From: Phytopythium helicoides
Lineage: Eukaryota > Oomycota > Peronosporomycetes > Pythiales > Pythiaceae
Assembly (NCBI GenBank): GCA_024867545.1
Contig: JANFNE010000026.1
Coordinates: 1-64,000 of the forward strand
Direction: 5' to 3'
DNA: 64,000 nucleotides
Below, one piece after another: positions 40,508-51,162 of this stretch (positions are counted from its first letter, which is position 1; every line of letters begins with the position of its first letter). Below the pieces are notes generated by a model. The model was given only the letters and a program-made list of their open reading frames with translations. It was not told the DNA's origin and made no database searches. The translations under genes and the position numbers were made by a program.

Positions 40508-42052
40508 CTAGAGCCAGATGTCGAAATGGCGCTTGAACTCGAGCTTCGTGACCAGCCACCACGAGCCCCAGTCATCATCGAACCACGAGATGACGCGCTG
40601 GTACATTTCTTGGCGCTCACGAAAGCGCGCTGCTTGCTCGGGAGTGAGTGGCACAACACCAACATCAAAAGGGCAGCTGTGTGGAAACCCGCGCTCTTTG
40701 TAGTTGCCTGGATATATCTCAGCAAGGCGGCCAACAGTACGAAAAAGTTCGTGCTTGCTCACATCCCACAGCAGAATTGAGTCGCTGTTGATGTACAGTG
40801 GAGTTGCAGCAGCTGGGTCGTTGCCCCACCTATTGTCTGGGTAATAGTGCAGCGAATCACCGCAGATGATGCTATCCTTGCGCGAGTGCCAGTCTTTGCC
40901 GATCGTGCCGACACCAAAGTCCGAGACAGCATAGCGTGCTTCGGCAAGCTCACACGCCTGGAAGAAGAGTTCCTTGTCGCCATACGACGGTGGCTTTCGC
41001 ACACCATTGAGCGACACAAATGACGCCAGGATGGCCGTCGCACGCGGCTGCCTCGGCTTGTCCCAAAGCACAACGGACGAGTCGAGAAAGTGACCGGTGC
41101 GCAGCCTCCACGCATGAGCGCTGCGGACTTCCCTGCTGAGCTGGATTGGAAACTTGAGACCGCTTGGGATCGGACCGACTGCGGGGTCATTGCTCAGGTC
41201 ACGGGCCGATTGGTTGCGCGCGAGAGTCTCGAGATGCTCGTACGGCGTAATGTCGAAGGTCGAGAGGAATTCGTGGAGCGCTCCAATGCCGGTGCGCAGT
41301 GAAGCTGGTTTGTCTCCGTCCGTGGGCTCTGCCAGGTGCTTGCCGTCGCTGGTCATACGGTCGAGGAAGAAGAGCGTGCCAGTGTATTTGTACTTGGGTG
41401 CGTCCCATAGCTTCGCGGGGTTCTCAAAGAAGAGCGTGTCGGCGTCCAGCAGCATGACCTGCTCGAATCGCGAGTACACGACGCCGAGCACCTTGATGTC
41501 GAAGCCTCGGAAGCGCTTGTGGCAGTCCTCGAGGCTCTCGCAGAACAGCCTCCTGTCCTCAAAGAAAGCGTCGCGCGCCTCGTTCGCGAGCGCGCAGGCG
41601 TCGTAGAACCTCACGCGGTCGTCCCTCCTAGCCATGCGCACGGCGAGCTCGGCGCGTAGGTCGCCGCAGTGCGGGACCTCGATGGGCGCCGTCATCCCCA
41701 GCGCGCGCAGCTCCAGGATGAGCGAGAAGCCGAGCAGCGCAATGTCATCAAACAGCGGCAGCACGACGCCGCGCGGCTCGGTGCCCTGGCGCGTGGCCTC
41801 GTTGAACAAGCTCCACGCGAACAGGTCCGGGTGGTCCAAGCTCATCCTCGTCGGCAGCGGCGGGGGCTCGGAGCGCGGCAGGAAGTGCCATAGCAGCGCC
41901 GCGTTCGCCAGGAAAACCAGCGCCAGCCCCGCCACCAGCGGCAGCGCCGGCCTCCAGTCGCCCGCGCGCAGTCGGCGCAGCCAGCGACGCATCCGCGGCG
42001 TCAGGTGGACGCGCGAGGCCCTGGGGCTTCGCGCAGGAGTGGGCATCCGCAT
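40508..42052 (-). CDS. GT71 (MNN1-like) alpha-mannosyltransferase, single module
   Basis: A 514-aa type II membrane protein: a short basic N-terminus, one membrane anchor (about 40-60; ALPLVAGLALVFLANAALLW), then a lumenal GT71 domain. Family marks: GVVLPLFDDIALLGFSLILELR; the CxxxxxxCHKRFRGFDIKVLGVVYS block; the DxD metal/nucleotide-sugar site MLLDADTLFF; GHFLDSSVVLWDK; PPSYGDKELFF; and CPFDV near the end. It should transfer mannose (GDP-mannose donor) to glycoproteins in the Golgi; the exact linkage is unknown. The start at 42052 is supported by a strong Inr (TCATTTTCCA) 17-27 bp upstream. The frame is open 162 codons further upstream but without family similarity. Confidence 0.87.
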   Translation of the reverse strand: MRMPTPARSPRASRVHLTPRMRRWLRRLRAGDWRPALPLVAGLALVFLANAALLWHFLPRSEPPPLPTRMSLDHPDLFAWSLFNEATRQGTEPRGVVLPLFDDIALLGFSLILELRALGMTAPIEVPHCGDLRAELAVRMARRDDRVRFYDACALANEARDAFFEDRRLFCESLEDCHKRFRGFDIKVLGVVYSRFEQVMLLDADTLFFENPAKLWDAPKYKYTGTLFFLDRMTSDGKHLAEPTDGDKPASLRTGIGALHEFLSTFDITPYEHLETLARNQSARDLSNDPAVGPIPSGLKFPIQLSREVRSAHAWRLRTGHFLDSSVVLWDKPRQPRATAILASFVSLNGVRKPPSYGDKELFFQACELAEARYAVSDFGVGTIGKDWHSRKDSIICGDSLHYYPDNRWGNDPAAATPLYINSDSILLWDVSKHELFRTVGRLAEIYPGNYKERGFPHSCPFDVGVVPLTPEQAARFRERQEMYQRVISWFDDDWGSWWLVTKLEFKRHFDIWL

Positions 42053-42065
42053 GCCGGCGGCGGTG

Positions 42066-42081
42066 ACCTGGAAAATGAGGC
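42066..42081 (-). promoter_or_regulatory. Oomycete Inr upstream of the GT71 gene at 42052
   Basis: The minus strand reads CCTCATTTTCCAGGTC; its core TCATTTTCCA is a full match to TCATTYYNCA. It lies about 17-27 bp before the ATG at 42052 and so places transcription start downstream of any earlier ATG. Confidence 0.55.
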
Positions 42082-43300
42082 AGTGAGGTGGTCGAGGAGA
42101 ATGCGCAATTACGGAACTCGCATGGGTTGCGGCCCTGGAGAATGCGGAAATCGTGGGAACAGCCGTGGCAAGACGCGAAAACTGCACAACTGGGCACGCA
42201 GCAACCCGCCTTTGCGGGGAAAAAGCAGCTGGGAGAGATGTCTCGAGAGTCCTACGCCACTGTGATGACGACGGGTTCGAGTAAGCGACGACCTGCCAGG
42301 CGAGCGAGCGGTTCGAGTGAGTCGCCAGGCGCCAAGCGCGATTAAAGCCGGCTCGAGGACCATTTTTTGTTTTTGAAGGTTGATTGTCGTTGCTGCGTAC
42401 GCCCGCCAGCAGCATCATCCGCCCAATTGACAAACCGATTCGAATTGACCGAAGCGTTTTGCGATGAACGCATGGTATCTGAAGTGACGTCGAGTAGTGT
42501 TGCAGCGCTGCGGCTTCAGCTGATACCTTGCAGTGCACAGTAACACTCTGGAAAGATCTCTCGCTGGCTGACGTAGGAGGATGAGCAGCAACAACGCGTC
42601 CACCTTAGCGAGGGAGTTCTAGATTCCATCCATTCAAAAAGCGACAGAGAGAGCTGTCGGGGGATGTGAGCAAACTCTATGACGCGCTCTGCCGAGCGTA
42701 GGTAGCCACCACGAGAAGATCCACTCAAGCACAGGAGCGATGCGACACTTGGCACCGCGGGCCGAGCGTGGTGTTTTCTTGGACTCTCAACTCAGGTCGG
42801 GAGGATCCCTCCTCGATCGATACCTATCTTTGATTCTTTTCGCAGCTGCCTTCGAAGCAGCGAGGGACGGCCGCCGACGCGGTCGAAATCCATGATCTGC
42901 TGCCGAGTCCAGGCGCCGACGCGAGATTCGGTGGTGCTGCGCCGCTGAACCCATTTCCGGACGAGCCCACAGTGCTGCTCCAAAGCGAGCACGCAGTGCA
43001 CCATGCAAGTCCATGTATCGCCAAATGGCTTCACGATCGACGACATGTTCATATCCCATGCTTTCGTACGCTATATGTTTTCTCCAGAGTTCTTAGTTGA
43101 GCCACTCAGGCTCCTCCTGTCCATTCCATTCTTCATAATATCTTTCAGTCGTATTCATTTCCGCAATGTTCAGCCCGCCCTTCCCCACCCCCGCACGGCT
43201 TTGCGCGCCTACCACACGTCCTGTGCGCAACCTCTCCAGGCAAGCTAAAAATCCCGCTCTCTCTCGCTTTTCGTATACCACGTCAACCTAATCGCGCAAG
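42082..43300. other. Intergenic region between two divergent GT71 genes
   Basis: About 1.2 kb with only short overlapping open frames in several phases (42787-43059) and no recognisable protein. It contains the promoters of both GT71 genes. No repeat, tRNA or mobile element was seen. Confidence 0.3.
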
Positions 43301-43408
43301 ATGCTAGGAGAGCAACCGCGCGCGAGCGCCAGCGCGAAACTCCCCCCGCCCCTCCACATACAAACGCCAAGAGCAAACCGCGCCGGCCCGAAAGGCGCCC
43401 TCGGCGGT

Positions 43409-43423
43409 CCATTTCTCCATTTA
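43409..43423 (+). promoter_or_regulatory. Inr-like element upstream of the GT71 gene at 43448
   Basis: CCATTTCTCCATTTA matches 12 of 14 positions of the Inr consensus and ends 25 bp before the ATG at 43448. It lies downstream of an earlier in-frame ATG at 43301 and therefore favours the later start. Confidence 0.35.
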
Positions 43424-43447
43424 GCCCCCGCCTGTCTCGCCGTCACC

Positions 43448-44986
43448 ATGCTGCGGCCCGCGCGGCGGCGCCATGACGAGCCCGTGCTGCCGCAGTGCCG
43501 GCCCAAGCGCGGCGCGGCGTCCAAGCGGCTGCTGCTGCGGCGCCAGCTGCTGCTGGCGGTGGCCGCGCTGGCCGCCGCGCTGCTGACGCTGACGCTGGCG
43601 CTGCTGGGCCGCTGCCTCGTGCAGCACAAGTACGCCGAGCTGCCGCTGCGGCTGCACGCCGACCTGTTCGCCGAGAGCCTCTGGCGCGTCGCGCAGCAGC
43701 AGACGCGCACGCCCAGGGGCATCGTGCTGCCGCTGTACGACGACATTGCGCTGCTCGGCTTTTCGCTCATCCTCGAGCTGCGCGCCATGGGCGTCGACCT
43801 GCCCATCGAGGTCCCGCACTGCGCCGACCTCAACGACGCGCTCGAGCAGCAGCTCGCCATGCTCGACCCGCTCGTGCGCATATACGACGTCTGCGACGCC
43901 GCCGTCGGCGCAAGGGACGCCTTCTACTCGGACAGGAAGCTCTTCTGCGCCGACATTGAGCACTGCCAGAAAAAGTTTCGAGGATTCGACGTCAAGATCC
44001 TCGGCGTCGTCTACTCGCAGTTTGAACAGGTCATGCTCCTGGACGCCGACACGCTATTCTTTCAGAGCCCCATGGTGCTATGGAACACGACCAAGTTCCA
44101 GGAGACCGGCACGCTCTTCTTCCACGACCGCATCACCAGCGAGTACTCCCACCTGGCCAAGAACATGCCAGGACAGCCAGACGAAGTGCGCCACCTGCAC
44201 CAATACCTCTCAACATTCGACGTCGGGCCCTACCAGCACCTCCCCTCCATCCCTCGCAAGCCCACGCGCGTGCGCCCCGACCTGCTCCCCGTGGACCTGC
44301 CGATCAACCCCAGCGAGTTTCTGCTCTCAAGCCATTCGTGGGGCCTGCGCAGCGGACACCAGATGGACTCGTCCGTGATGCTTTGGGACAAGGCCCGCCA
44401 ACCGCGCGCCACGGCCATCCTGGCATCCTTTATCGCACTCAACGGAGTGCCGCGACCACCGTCGTACGGCGACAAAGAACTCTTCTTCATCGCGTGCGAG
44501 CTGGCAGAGACCCAGTACTCGTTCTCGGACTACGGCGTAGGCACTGTTGGTCCGCGGCTGCTAAAGGGACATCCCGAGCCAGCCTCCATCCTGCAAATTG
44601 CGGACGAAGAGGCGATTCAGGTTGGGCCTTCGGTGTTGTGCGGTGACGCGCTCCACTACTTCCCCGTGGCCAACGCTTCGCGAGGTGGAGCTGTCGAGCC
44701 GCTGTACATCAACAGCGACGACATCCTCGAGTGGGATCCGGCCACGACGCGGTTGTTTCGCACGGCCGCGCGCCGCGCCGAGTTCTTCCCGGGTTCGTTC
44801 AAGCAACGCGGCTACACGCAAAGCTGTCCATTCGATGTGACGGTCGTAGAGCTGGCTCCCGAACAGGCGGCACAGTTCGCAAGGAGACAAAAGCTGCACG
44901 CTGCTCTTGCAAAGGGCCGCAATGACCTGAGCACGTGGGTGCTCGCACTCAAAACAGAGTTCTTGCGCGCAATCGATGCGCTTTGA
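43448..44986 (+). CDS. GT71 (MNN1-like) alpha-mannosyltransferase, single module
   Basis: 512 aa from the preferred ATG at 43448 (context GTCACCATG); an in-frame ATG at 43301 would add 49 Pro/Ala-rich residues. The N-terminus is basic, then a Leu/Ala-rich anchor (about 27-55), then the lumenal GT71 domain: GIVLPLYDDIALLGFSLILELR, CxxxIEHCQKKFRGFDVKILG, DxD in MLLDADTLFF, GHQMDSSVMLWDK, PPSYGDKELFF, SCPFDV. It is closest in length and motifs to the gene at 40508-42052, with which it forms a divergent pair, so the two are probably duplicates. Predicted Golgi mannosyltransferase; acceptor unknown. Confidence 0.87.
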   Translation: MLRPARRRHDEPVLPQCRPKRGAASKRLLLRRQLLLAVAALAAALLTLTLALLGRCLVQHKYAELPLRLHADLFAESLWRVAQQQTRTPRGIVLPLYDDIALLGFSLILELRAMGVDLPIEVPHCADLNDALEQQLAMLDPLVRIYDVCDAAVGARDAFYSDRKLFCADIEHCQKKFRGFDVKILGVVYSQFEQVMLLDADTLFFQSPMVLWNTTKFQETGTLFFHDRITSEYSHLAKNMPGQPDEVRHLHQYLSTFDVGPYQHLPSIPRKPTRVRPDLLPVDLPINPSEFLLSSHSWGLRSGHQMDSSVMLWDKARQPRATAILASFIALNGVPRPPSYGDKELFFIACELAETQYSFSDYGVGTVGPRLLKGHPEPASILQIADEEAIQVGPSVLCGDALHYFPVANASRGGAVEPLYINSDDILEWDPATTRLFRTAARRAEFFPGSFKQRGYTQSCPFDVTVVELAPEQAAQFARRQKLHAALAKGRNDLSTWVLALKTEFLRAIDAL

Positions 44987-45519
44987 AGCAATGTAGCAAG
45001 GCGAGGGCAAGCTTTTTGGTGTACCATTACGATATGAGGACGGCTAGAGGAAAGAGAGAGGTGCAGATGTGTTTATACGGCCGGGCCATGCACGACAAGT
45101 GCCAAGTAGGTAGTTTTCGGCGGTGGCGCATGACGCAAAGGCAGCGCTCCCGATTTTGAAACCCAATGCAATCGCCACCGGCGTGCTATCAATACCTGAT
45201 TGCCGAGCGTTTCTAGTTCGATCCCAATCCTGTTGCCTGCGCCATTCAAACACGGATATACGGACACCAGTGGCTGAAATTGAGGTTGTCGTGCTCGCAA
45301 GCGAGGAGATACGACTCTCATGAAGGAGAAAGTTGCACGAGACCGATGTGGAGTGAGGAGGAGGTGATTGGTCCCTCACATTGTGTACGACACTGAGCCG
45401 CTGGTGGACTGGCACGTAGGAAATCTGCATAACCTCTACAAAGACTTCGTTGCATGCCTAGTCTAATTCCTTTTTGGTGCACCCTCCATATTGTTGGTTC
45501 CGGTAGTTATCGTGTAGCG
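44987..45519. other. Convergent intergenic region between GT71 and CEP104
   Basis: 533 bp of 3' flanks of convergent genes. No coding, RNA or repeat feature was recognised. Confidence 0.25.
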
Positions 45520-48419
45520 CTAGTTCCGTGGGTTATTGGGGCACTCGTCCTCGAGCAAATGCTGCTTCCACCCGCTCTTGCCAGGCGCAATGTCGTCGTG
45601 GCAAAGCGGGCACCGGTTTGCTTTCTTGGGATGCGGTCGAGGCAGACAGTCCCCCGTTTTGACGTGTTTGTCGTAAAATTTTGTTGTGATTGCCTCTCCG
45701 CATTGCGGACACTCTTTGTGGTTCTTTTTGAGCTCACATTCCACCAGCAGGTGTTCGTTCAATCCTGAAATCTCGATCACTTGGCCGCACATCTTGCACG
45801 GGGTCAGCATCTTGCATGCCGCCCAGAAGTGCTGATCCAACAAATCCGAGTCGAATTTCTCGTCCACCACACCGCAGAACGGACAGGTGTACTCATCGAC
45901 CGACTCCTCGTCGTCGTCGTCACCATCAACAACGCCGTCGCCCTCATGGTCGTAGTCTCGCATTTCGTCTGGCAGTCGTGCTCGTTGCTGTTGCTGCTGT
46001 TGTTGACCGCTGTTCCCTCGACCTCTTGATGGTGCTGCGGGTTTTGATGCTTCACTTGCGGCCTCAAACGCGGCTTGATATTCTTCCAGTTGTTTTGGTC
46101 GAAGTGTCTTGAGATAGCCTTCGATGTCGTCACCGACAACTTCATAAAGTGCGACGGTGATCTCCTTGGCAATATCTCGGATCTCGCGATTCTGGTGCGC
46201 AAACGCGTTACTGTCTTCAAGAAAGCTTATAATCCCACCGACCGAGAAATCCCCATCGGGCTGGAGAGAAAACTTGGCAATCAGGTCCTTGATAACAACG
46301 AGCCGCCCCAGCAATAGCTTAAGCCCCAGTGGCTTCTTGGATCGCTTTGTAACGTGTGAGGTAACAAATTCCACACCTACGTTTTTGGCTCCCGACAACT
46401 TGAGCAACGCTGCTGCTGCTTCATCGCGCACCTTACCCTGCGGATCGCCCAGCTTGTTTACAAGTTGTGTCATGCTGTTACCAAGCTACGTAGATCACAC
46501 AAGTAAGTCAAGTCATTAGTCGCTTGAATCAAGACAAAATTGATAGCCAAAGCGACTTACAATGTGGCACATGTCATCGCGGCGCACACGAGAGCCAAAC
46601 GCCATCATCCGGTCGAGTAGACGAAAAGCTGAAAGTGCTACTTGCGCAATACGATCTCCGGCACCGCTCTGGACGAGCGTCGAGCACACTTCTAGCGTCG
46701 ACATTTGGTCGGCTCGGAGTTTGTCAAGATCCATTGTGACTTTACGGATCGCCGCGTCTCGGTGGTTCCACAAATTGCTGTAGAAGCAGCGCGTCAAGAA
46801 CTCCCCGATGACTTCGATCATCTGCTCGCTCTCCTTGGCTAGTGCTGCAGGGATTTCGTCAGGCTCTGGAAGATTCTCTGCGTCTGGAATGCCTCGGAAC
46901 GGCGACTGCGCATTGCTCGAGCCTCCCTGTCTACCATTGTCGTCATCTGGCTCCTCATCATCGTTATAACGACTCGCATTTGCCTTTGGTCGCCGCCGAA
47001 TCGGTGCTGGCTGGTCTTCATCTTCTTCGTCCTCAACCTGGCGCACATTTTGCCTGTATCCGTTGTCCCTCCTTGCAGGTGGACCGTTATCCTCTGGGTA
47101 CATATCACGCGGTGAGAAGTTGGATGACCCCTGTACACCTTTTGCCCCTGCAACTGCTGCTGCTCCTGCTCGTGGCAGAACTTGACTCCGCGTAGAACTC
47201 GTTCTTGCCCCAGTTGACGGAGTGGGTGAACCACCAGACGGGAATGGCGAGTGGGATGGCGAAGCTCCTGGTCCTCGGTATCCCCCGGGTACGCTAACAC
47301 TGCTTCCGGTGGATGCAGTGAACGGGAGAGGCAAAATGGGCATCGACTCGTTGCTGCCAACCGAGGCTTCAAGCATATTAATCTCGTCCTTGATCTGTTT
47401 TGCCAAATCGTAGTCTTCGTTCGCGACAGCTTCGCGCTTCTGCGCCTCTAGCCGCGTGAGCTGCAGCCCGATGCTCTTGAGTTGTTCTTCCATCTGCTTG
47501 AGACGCTTAGCTTGGTCATAATCTTCTTGTGCAACTGCCTGGTCCTTAGCCAGTTGAATCTCTCGAATACGCGCCGCAGTCTTTGCATCAAAACGCAGAT
47601 CAAAGCTCAGATCATCCGGCTTTGGACTCGCCGCTGGTTTCGTCACAGATCTCTGTGCCGGACGAGCTGGAGACCCGTTTGCAGTCAGCATTTCACCGGT
47701 TGACTGGCTTGGCAGCTCGTCGATCTGCTGCGGCTTCTCCAACGACTCGCCACATAGGTTGATTGCCATGATCCCGACCTAGAGATCACAATACGATCAA
47801 TGAGAATGCTGGTGCGAAACGTCCGCTTTGTCTTGGACCAAGAAGAACACACACAAACCTGGCTGTAGATGTTGCGCTCGTTGATGTAGCACTGGTGCAG
47901 CACGAGCTTGACCCATGCCGCCTGGTTGTCAATGTGCACGGTCTTGAGCTCTCTTGCCATGTAGTTGCTCTCAACATTGGACTTGAGCGTCAGGTAGCTG
48001 CATCCACACGCACACAAAGCTCTCCAACGTCAGCGTCCTAAGTCTCCGTGGACCGTCGTCCGCAGCGTCCGCACCCTAGCCGCGAGAACTGCGCGTCCTC
48101 CAGCGCCGCGTCCTTGGAGAGGAAGAGCTCGATCTTGGTCGCGATGTGCGTCTGGTGCGACAGCAGCTGCACCTGCGTGAGCCTGCAGAGCCCGTCGACG
48201 AGCTGCAGCACGAGCTCCTGCGGGTACTCGCAGTTGCTGCGTCCACGTCCTCCAGTCAGTCGATCGTCCACAACGGTCCACAGCGATCTACACAGAGCGG
48301 CGCGCGCACCGAGGCGTCATGAACCCGCGACTGGACGCCGCGTGCTCGTTCAACTCGCGCGCGGGGAACGCCGCGTCCTCCCCGGAGCTCCGCGCGACGA
48401 CGAACCGCAGCTTGCTCAT
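45520..48419 (-). CDS. CEP104: CEP104/FAP256 homologue, ciliary tip protein (5 exons)
   Basis: Modelled as complement(45520..46485, 46561..47778, 47859..47997, 48075..48236, 48310..48419), 864 aa, introns 73-80 bp. Exons 1-4 rebuild the N-terminal jelly-roll domain (MSKLRFVVARSSGEDA; YPQELVLQLVDGLCRL; NYMARELKTVHI; KLVLHQCYINERNIYSQVGIMAINL). Then come two UVR-like helices (QEDYDQAKRLKQ, NEDYDLAKQIKD), a Pro/Ser-rich linker, a helical TOG-like array (about 440-650), and a C-terminal zinc-finger block of Cx2C...H/C units (CPFCG, CKMCG, CPQCG, CPLCH). CEP104 binds EB1 and tubulin at the distal end of centrioles and ciliary doublets. Size is close to human CEP104 (925 aa). It implies flagellated zoospores. 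It is divergent from RTF1 across 209 bp. Confidence 0.92.
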
Positions 48420-48628
48420 GCTTTGCTTCAATCCGTCCCCCAAGGCGTCGTGGGCCCTGTCGCTACCAACGTAACCCCGGCGCGGCTATCAAACCACCAG
48501 CAGTCTATCTACCAAACAAAGGTCGGTGCGGTTAGTAAAAGCGCCGCCCCCAAACAGCCAAAGCCCATAAGGGGGAAACCACCGCGAGGTGTCGGTCGAT
48601 CGTCTGTGGCGTCCGTGGCAGGCCGAGC

Positions 48629-50953
48629 ATGGCGAGGAAGAACGTCATCACCGAGAGCAGCGACGAGTCGGACGGCTCGGCGTCTGGGTCTGCGAGCTCT
48701 CGCTCCCGCTCGGGCTCCGAGTCTGGCTCCGGCTCGGGCTCCGGCTCCGAGTCTGGCAGCGGCTCGGGCTCCGGCAGCGGCTCCGAGTCGGGCTCCGGCT
48801 CGGGCTCTGGCTCCGGCAGCGGCTCGGACTCGGGCTCCGGGTCGGGCTCCGGTAGCGGCTCCGGTAGCGGCTCGGGGTCTGGCAGCGGCTCGGACGCGTC
48901 CACGGCGTCGTCGACGGGCCGCAAGAAGAAGCGCGTGAAGCGGCAGGTGAAGAAGGCGGCGGCGCCAGCGGCCAAGAAGAAGCCCGCGCGGCCAAAGAAG
49001 ACGGCGGCGCGCGCGGCGGCGGCCAAGAAACACGCAGAGGAGAAGGCCGCGGACGCCGACTCGGAGGGGGACGACGCCCGCAAGCGCGGACGCAAGGACG
49101 CTGATGCTGACGAGAGCGACCCCGAGCTGGAGGGACTCACCGAGGTCGAGAAGGAGAAGCGCCTGCTGGAGAAGTATGAGGCCGAGGAGCGACGCAACAA
49201 GGAGAAGGACCTCAAGAAGCGCCTCGCGGCCGCCAAGGGCGAGGACGCCGCTGTGGAGGAGGGCCTGGCCACGCGCAGGGCCGGGGTGGGCGGACGGGAG
49301 CGGGAGCGACGCAAGGAGGCGCTGCAGAACCTCAAGGTCAACAAGGCTGGGGACAAACCCCGGTCCATGCTCGCCGACCGATTTGGGGACGACGACGAGA
49401 GCGACGAGGAGCGCGGCGGACGGTCCGACTTGGCCGAGAAGCGCAGGCGACGCCACGAGCTTTCCAGACGCAGCCATGCCAAGTCCACGTCGGATGATGA
49501 GAGTGCTGCCAGCAGCGAGTCGGACGACGAGAAGACCGGCTCCGACCGCAAGTCGTCCAAGGCCAAGACTAGCGCGGCCGCGTTGGCCATGGCCAAGTCC
49601 CTCGCAGCGGGAGGAGCTGCTGCTCCGGCTGAAGAGGAGGAAGCGGCGGCCGTGCGCCCCGAGGAAAACGTGCCGGTCAACTGGAACCAGGCCAACCACT
49701 ACTTGCTCAAGAAGCGCAGCTGGTTTGAGAAGCACTTCTTTGAGCCATACTTTGACAAGCTCGTCAGGGGCGTCTACGTCCGTGTGCCGGTCGACGTGGT
49801 GGACGGTGAGACCATCTACCGCTTCTGCGAGGTCGCAGGTGTGTGCAAGCTGCCGCGCTCGTACACATTCATGGGCGAGACGACGAACAAGGGACTCATT
49901 TGCGCGTTTGGTAAAAGCAAGCGCGACTGGAAAATCGGCGGCGTATCCTCGCACTCGCTTCAAGAGCGCGAGTTCCTTGTGTGGCGCGCCACAGTCAACA
50001 AGGAGCGCTTGCACTTCCCGACGCACGCCGAGGTCAAGGCGTTGTACACGAAGAAGCAGCGTATGGCCGCTCGCCATCGTTACACGGATGAAGAAGTTAG
50101 CGAAATGGTTCGACGTAAGCAGGCAGTGGGAGTGCCAAGCGTGTCACTCGGCGTCCAGCGTGTGCGTCTCGAGCGTGACCTTAAGGCCGCACAGGATATG
50201 AAGAATTATGAGAAGGCGCTTGTGCTCGAAGGCAAGCTGGAAAAACTGCTGGCAGAGAACGAGGCACGCCAGAAACGCAAGAGTGACGATGTACTGCGCA
50301 TCAATGAGATCAATAAGCGCAACCGCGAGGCCAACATGCAGCAGGATCTCCGCGCAAACGAACTCCACGAAGCCATGGCTGCCAAGATGACGAGTGCTGA
50401 AAAGCTGCAGTTCGTGCGCGCGAACCAGAAGACCATGTACATGTCACGTGACAAGCTAGAAAAGAATCTGGCAGACGGCAAGCTCATCAAGATGGCAGAT
50501 GGACGTGTCATGACTTCCAATAAGCTGCACCAGGTCGAGGCGCTGCCGGACGACCTCCTGGCAAAGGCGCACGCCAATAGCACGCGTAACGACGCCAAGA
50601 TGGAGGACGAGAACGGTCTTGAGATTGACATCGACAAGCTGTTAGAGAAGCAGCGCAAGAAGAAGGAGCAGCAGGAGCAGCTGGCCGCCAAGATGGGCGA
50701 TGGCACAGATTCCAAAGTCGAGTTTGTTGGTGGCGCTGCGCCATCCAACGCGCAGGAGCTGGCCAATACGACGGTGCGCATCCAGGACGATGATGGTACG
50801 TGGATGACGCTTCGCGCTGCGAGTGAGATCATCCAGGAGAAGAAGCAGCGCACGGCAGTGCCAGCTGCTGCTAAGGCTTCGCGCAAGGGCATCACAGTCA
50901 AGGAGTACTTTGACCGTGTCAAACGCCGTCGCGTTGAGGGCGCTGATGCTTGA
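48629..50953 (+). CDS. RTF1: RTF1, Paf1-complex subunit with Plus3 domain
   Basis: A single-exon 774-aa protein. The Plus3 domain (about residues 350-480; [51 protein letters not shown]) is diagnostic of RTF1, which binds phosphorylated Spt5 and links the Paf1 complex to elongating RNA polymerase II and H2B ubiquitination. Before it lie Lys/Glu-rich regions, including a segment in the place of the histone-modification domain. A coiled-coil C-terminus follows. The N-terminus carries about 75 residues of almost pure Ser-Gly-(Glu/Asp) repeats, much longer than the acidic N-termini I know in this family. Confidence 0.93.
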   Translation: MARKNVITESSDESDGSASGSASSRSRSGSESGSGSGSGSESGSGSGSGSGSESGSGSGSGSGSGSDSGSGSGSGSGSGSGSGSGSGSDASTASSTGRKKKRVKRQVKKAAAPAAKKKPARPKKTAARAAAAKKHAEEKAADADSEGDDARKRGRKDADADESDPELEGLTEVEKEKRLLEKYEAEERRNKEKDLKKRLAAAKGEDAAVEEGLATRRAGVGGRERERRKEALQNLKVNKAGDKPRSMLADRFGDDDESDEERGGRSDLAEKRRRRHELSRRSHAKSTSDDESAASSESDDEKTGSDRKSSKAKTSAAALAMAKSLAAGGAAAPAEEEEAAAVRPEENVPVNWNQANHYLLKKRSWFEKHFFEPYFDKLVRGVYVRVPVDVVDGETIYRFCEVAGVCKLPRSYTFMGETTNKGLICAFGKSKRDWKIGGVSSHSLQEREFLVWRATVNKERLHFPTHAEVKALYTKKQRMAARHRYTDEEVSEMVRRKQAVGVPSVSLGVQRVRLERDLKAAQDMKNYEKALVLEGKLEKLLAENEARQKRKSDDVLRINEINKRNREANMQQDLRANELHEAMAAKMTSAEKLQFVRANQKTMYMSRDKLEKNLADGKLIKMADGRVMTSNKLHQVEALPDDLLAKAHANSTRNDAKMEDENGLEIDIDKLLEKQRKKKEQQEQLAAKMGDGTDSKVEFVGGAAPSNAQELANTTVRIQDDDGTWMTLRAASEIIQEKKQRTAVPAAAKASRKGITVKEYFDRVKRRRVEGADA
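48689..48902 (+). repeat. Ser-Gly/Glu-Asp hexanucleotide repeat in RTF1
   Basis: Imperfect 6-bp repeats (GGCTCC, GGCTCG, GGTAGC types) encoding runs of SGSGSE and SGSGSD. The many acidic residues next to serines are potential casein-kinase-2 sites. Length polymorphism between strains is likely. Confidence 0.8.
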
Positions 50954-51162
50954 GCATGCGTCGTTGTGTTCTAGTATACACTATAGTGCTGCCTCCTGCC
51001 ACTTTTCGTTGCGATTAGATGGAGTGTTGATTATCTGCAGGATGCATGAGCATTCCAGAGCAATGTGAGCGCAACGAGTTGTTCATGCTGGCATTACACC
51101 ACCAAATTACTGGCTCCATAACAGCGGACAGAACTCGGACTAGATTAAACGGTTAGGCGCTG

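Noticed and set aside
40508..42538. 162-codon N-terminal extension of the GT71 gene ending at 40508
   Set aside because: A full-match Inr lies at 42069-42078, downstream of this region, and the membrane anchor expected near the N-terminus follows the ATG at 42052.
48509..50077. A 522-codon minus-strand frame opposite RTF1
   Set aside because: Ala/Arg/Gly-rich shadow of the repeat-coding strand of RTF1, overlapping the CEP104 promoter; no recognisable domain.
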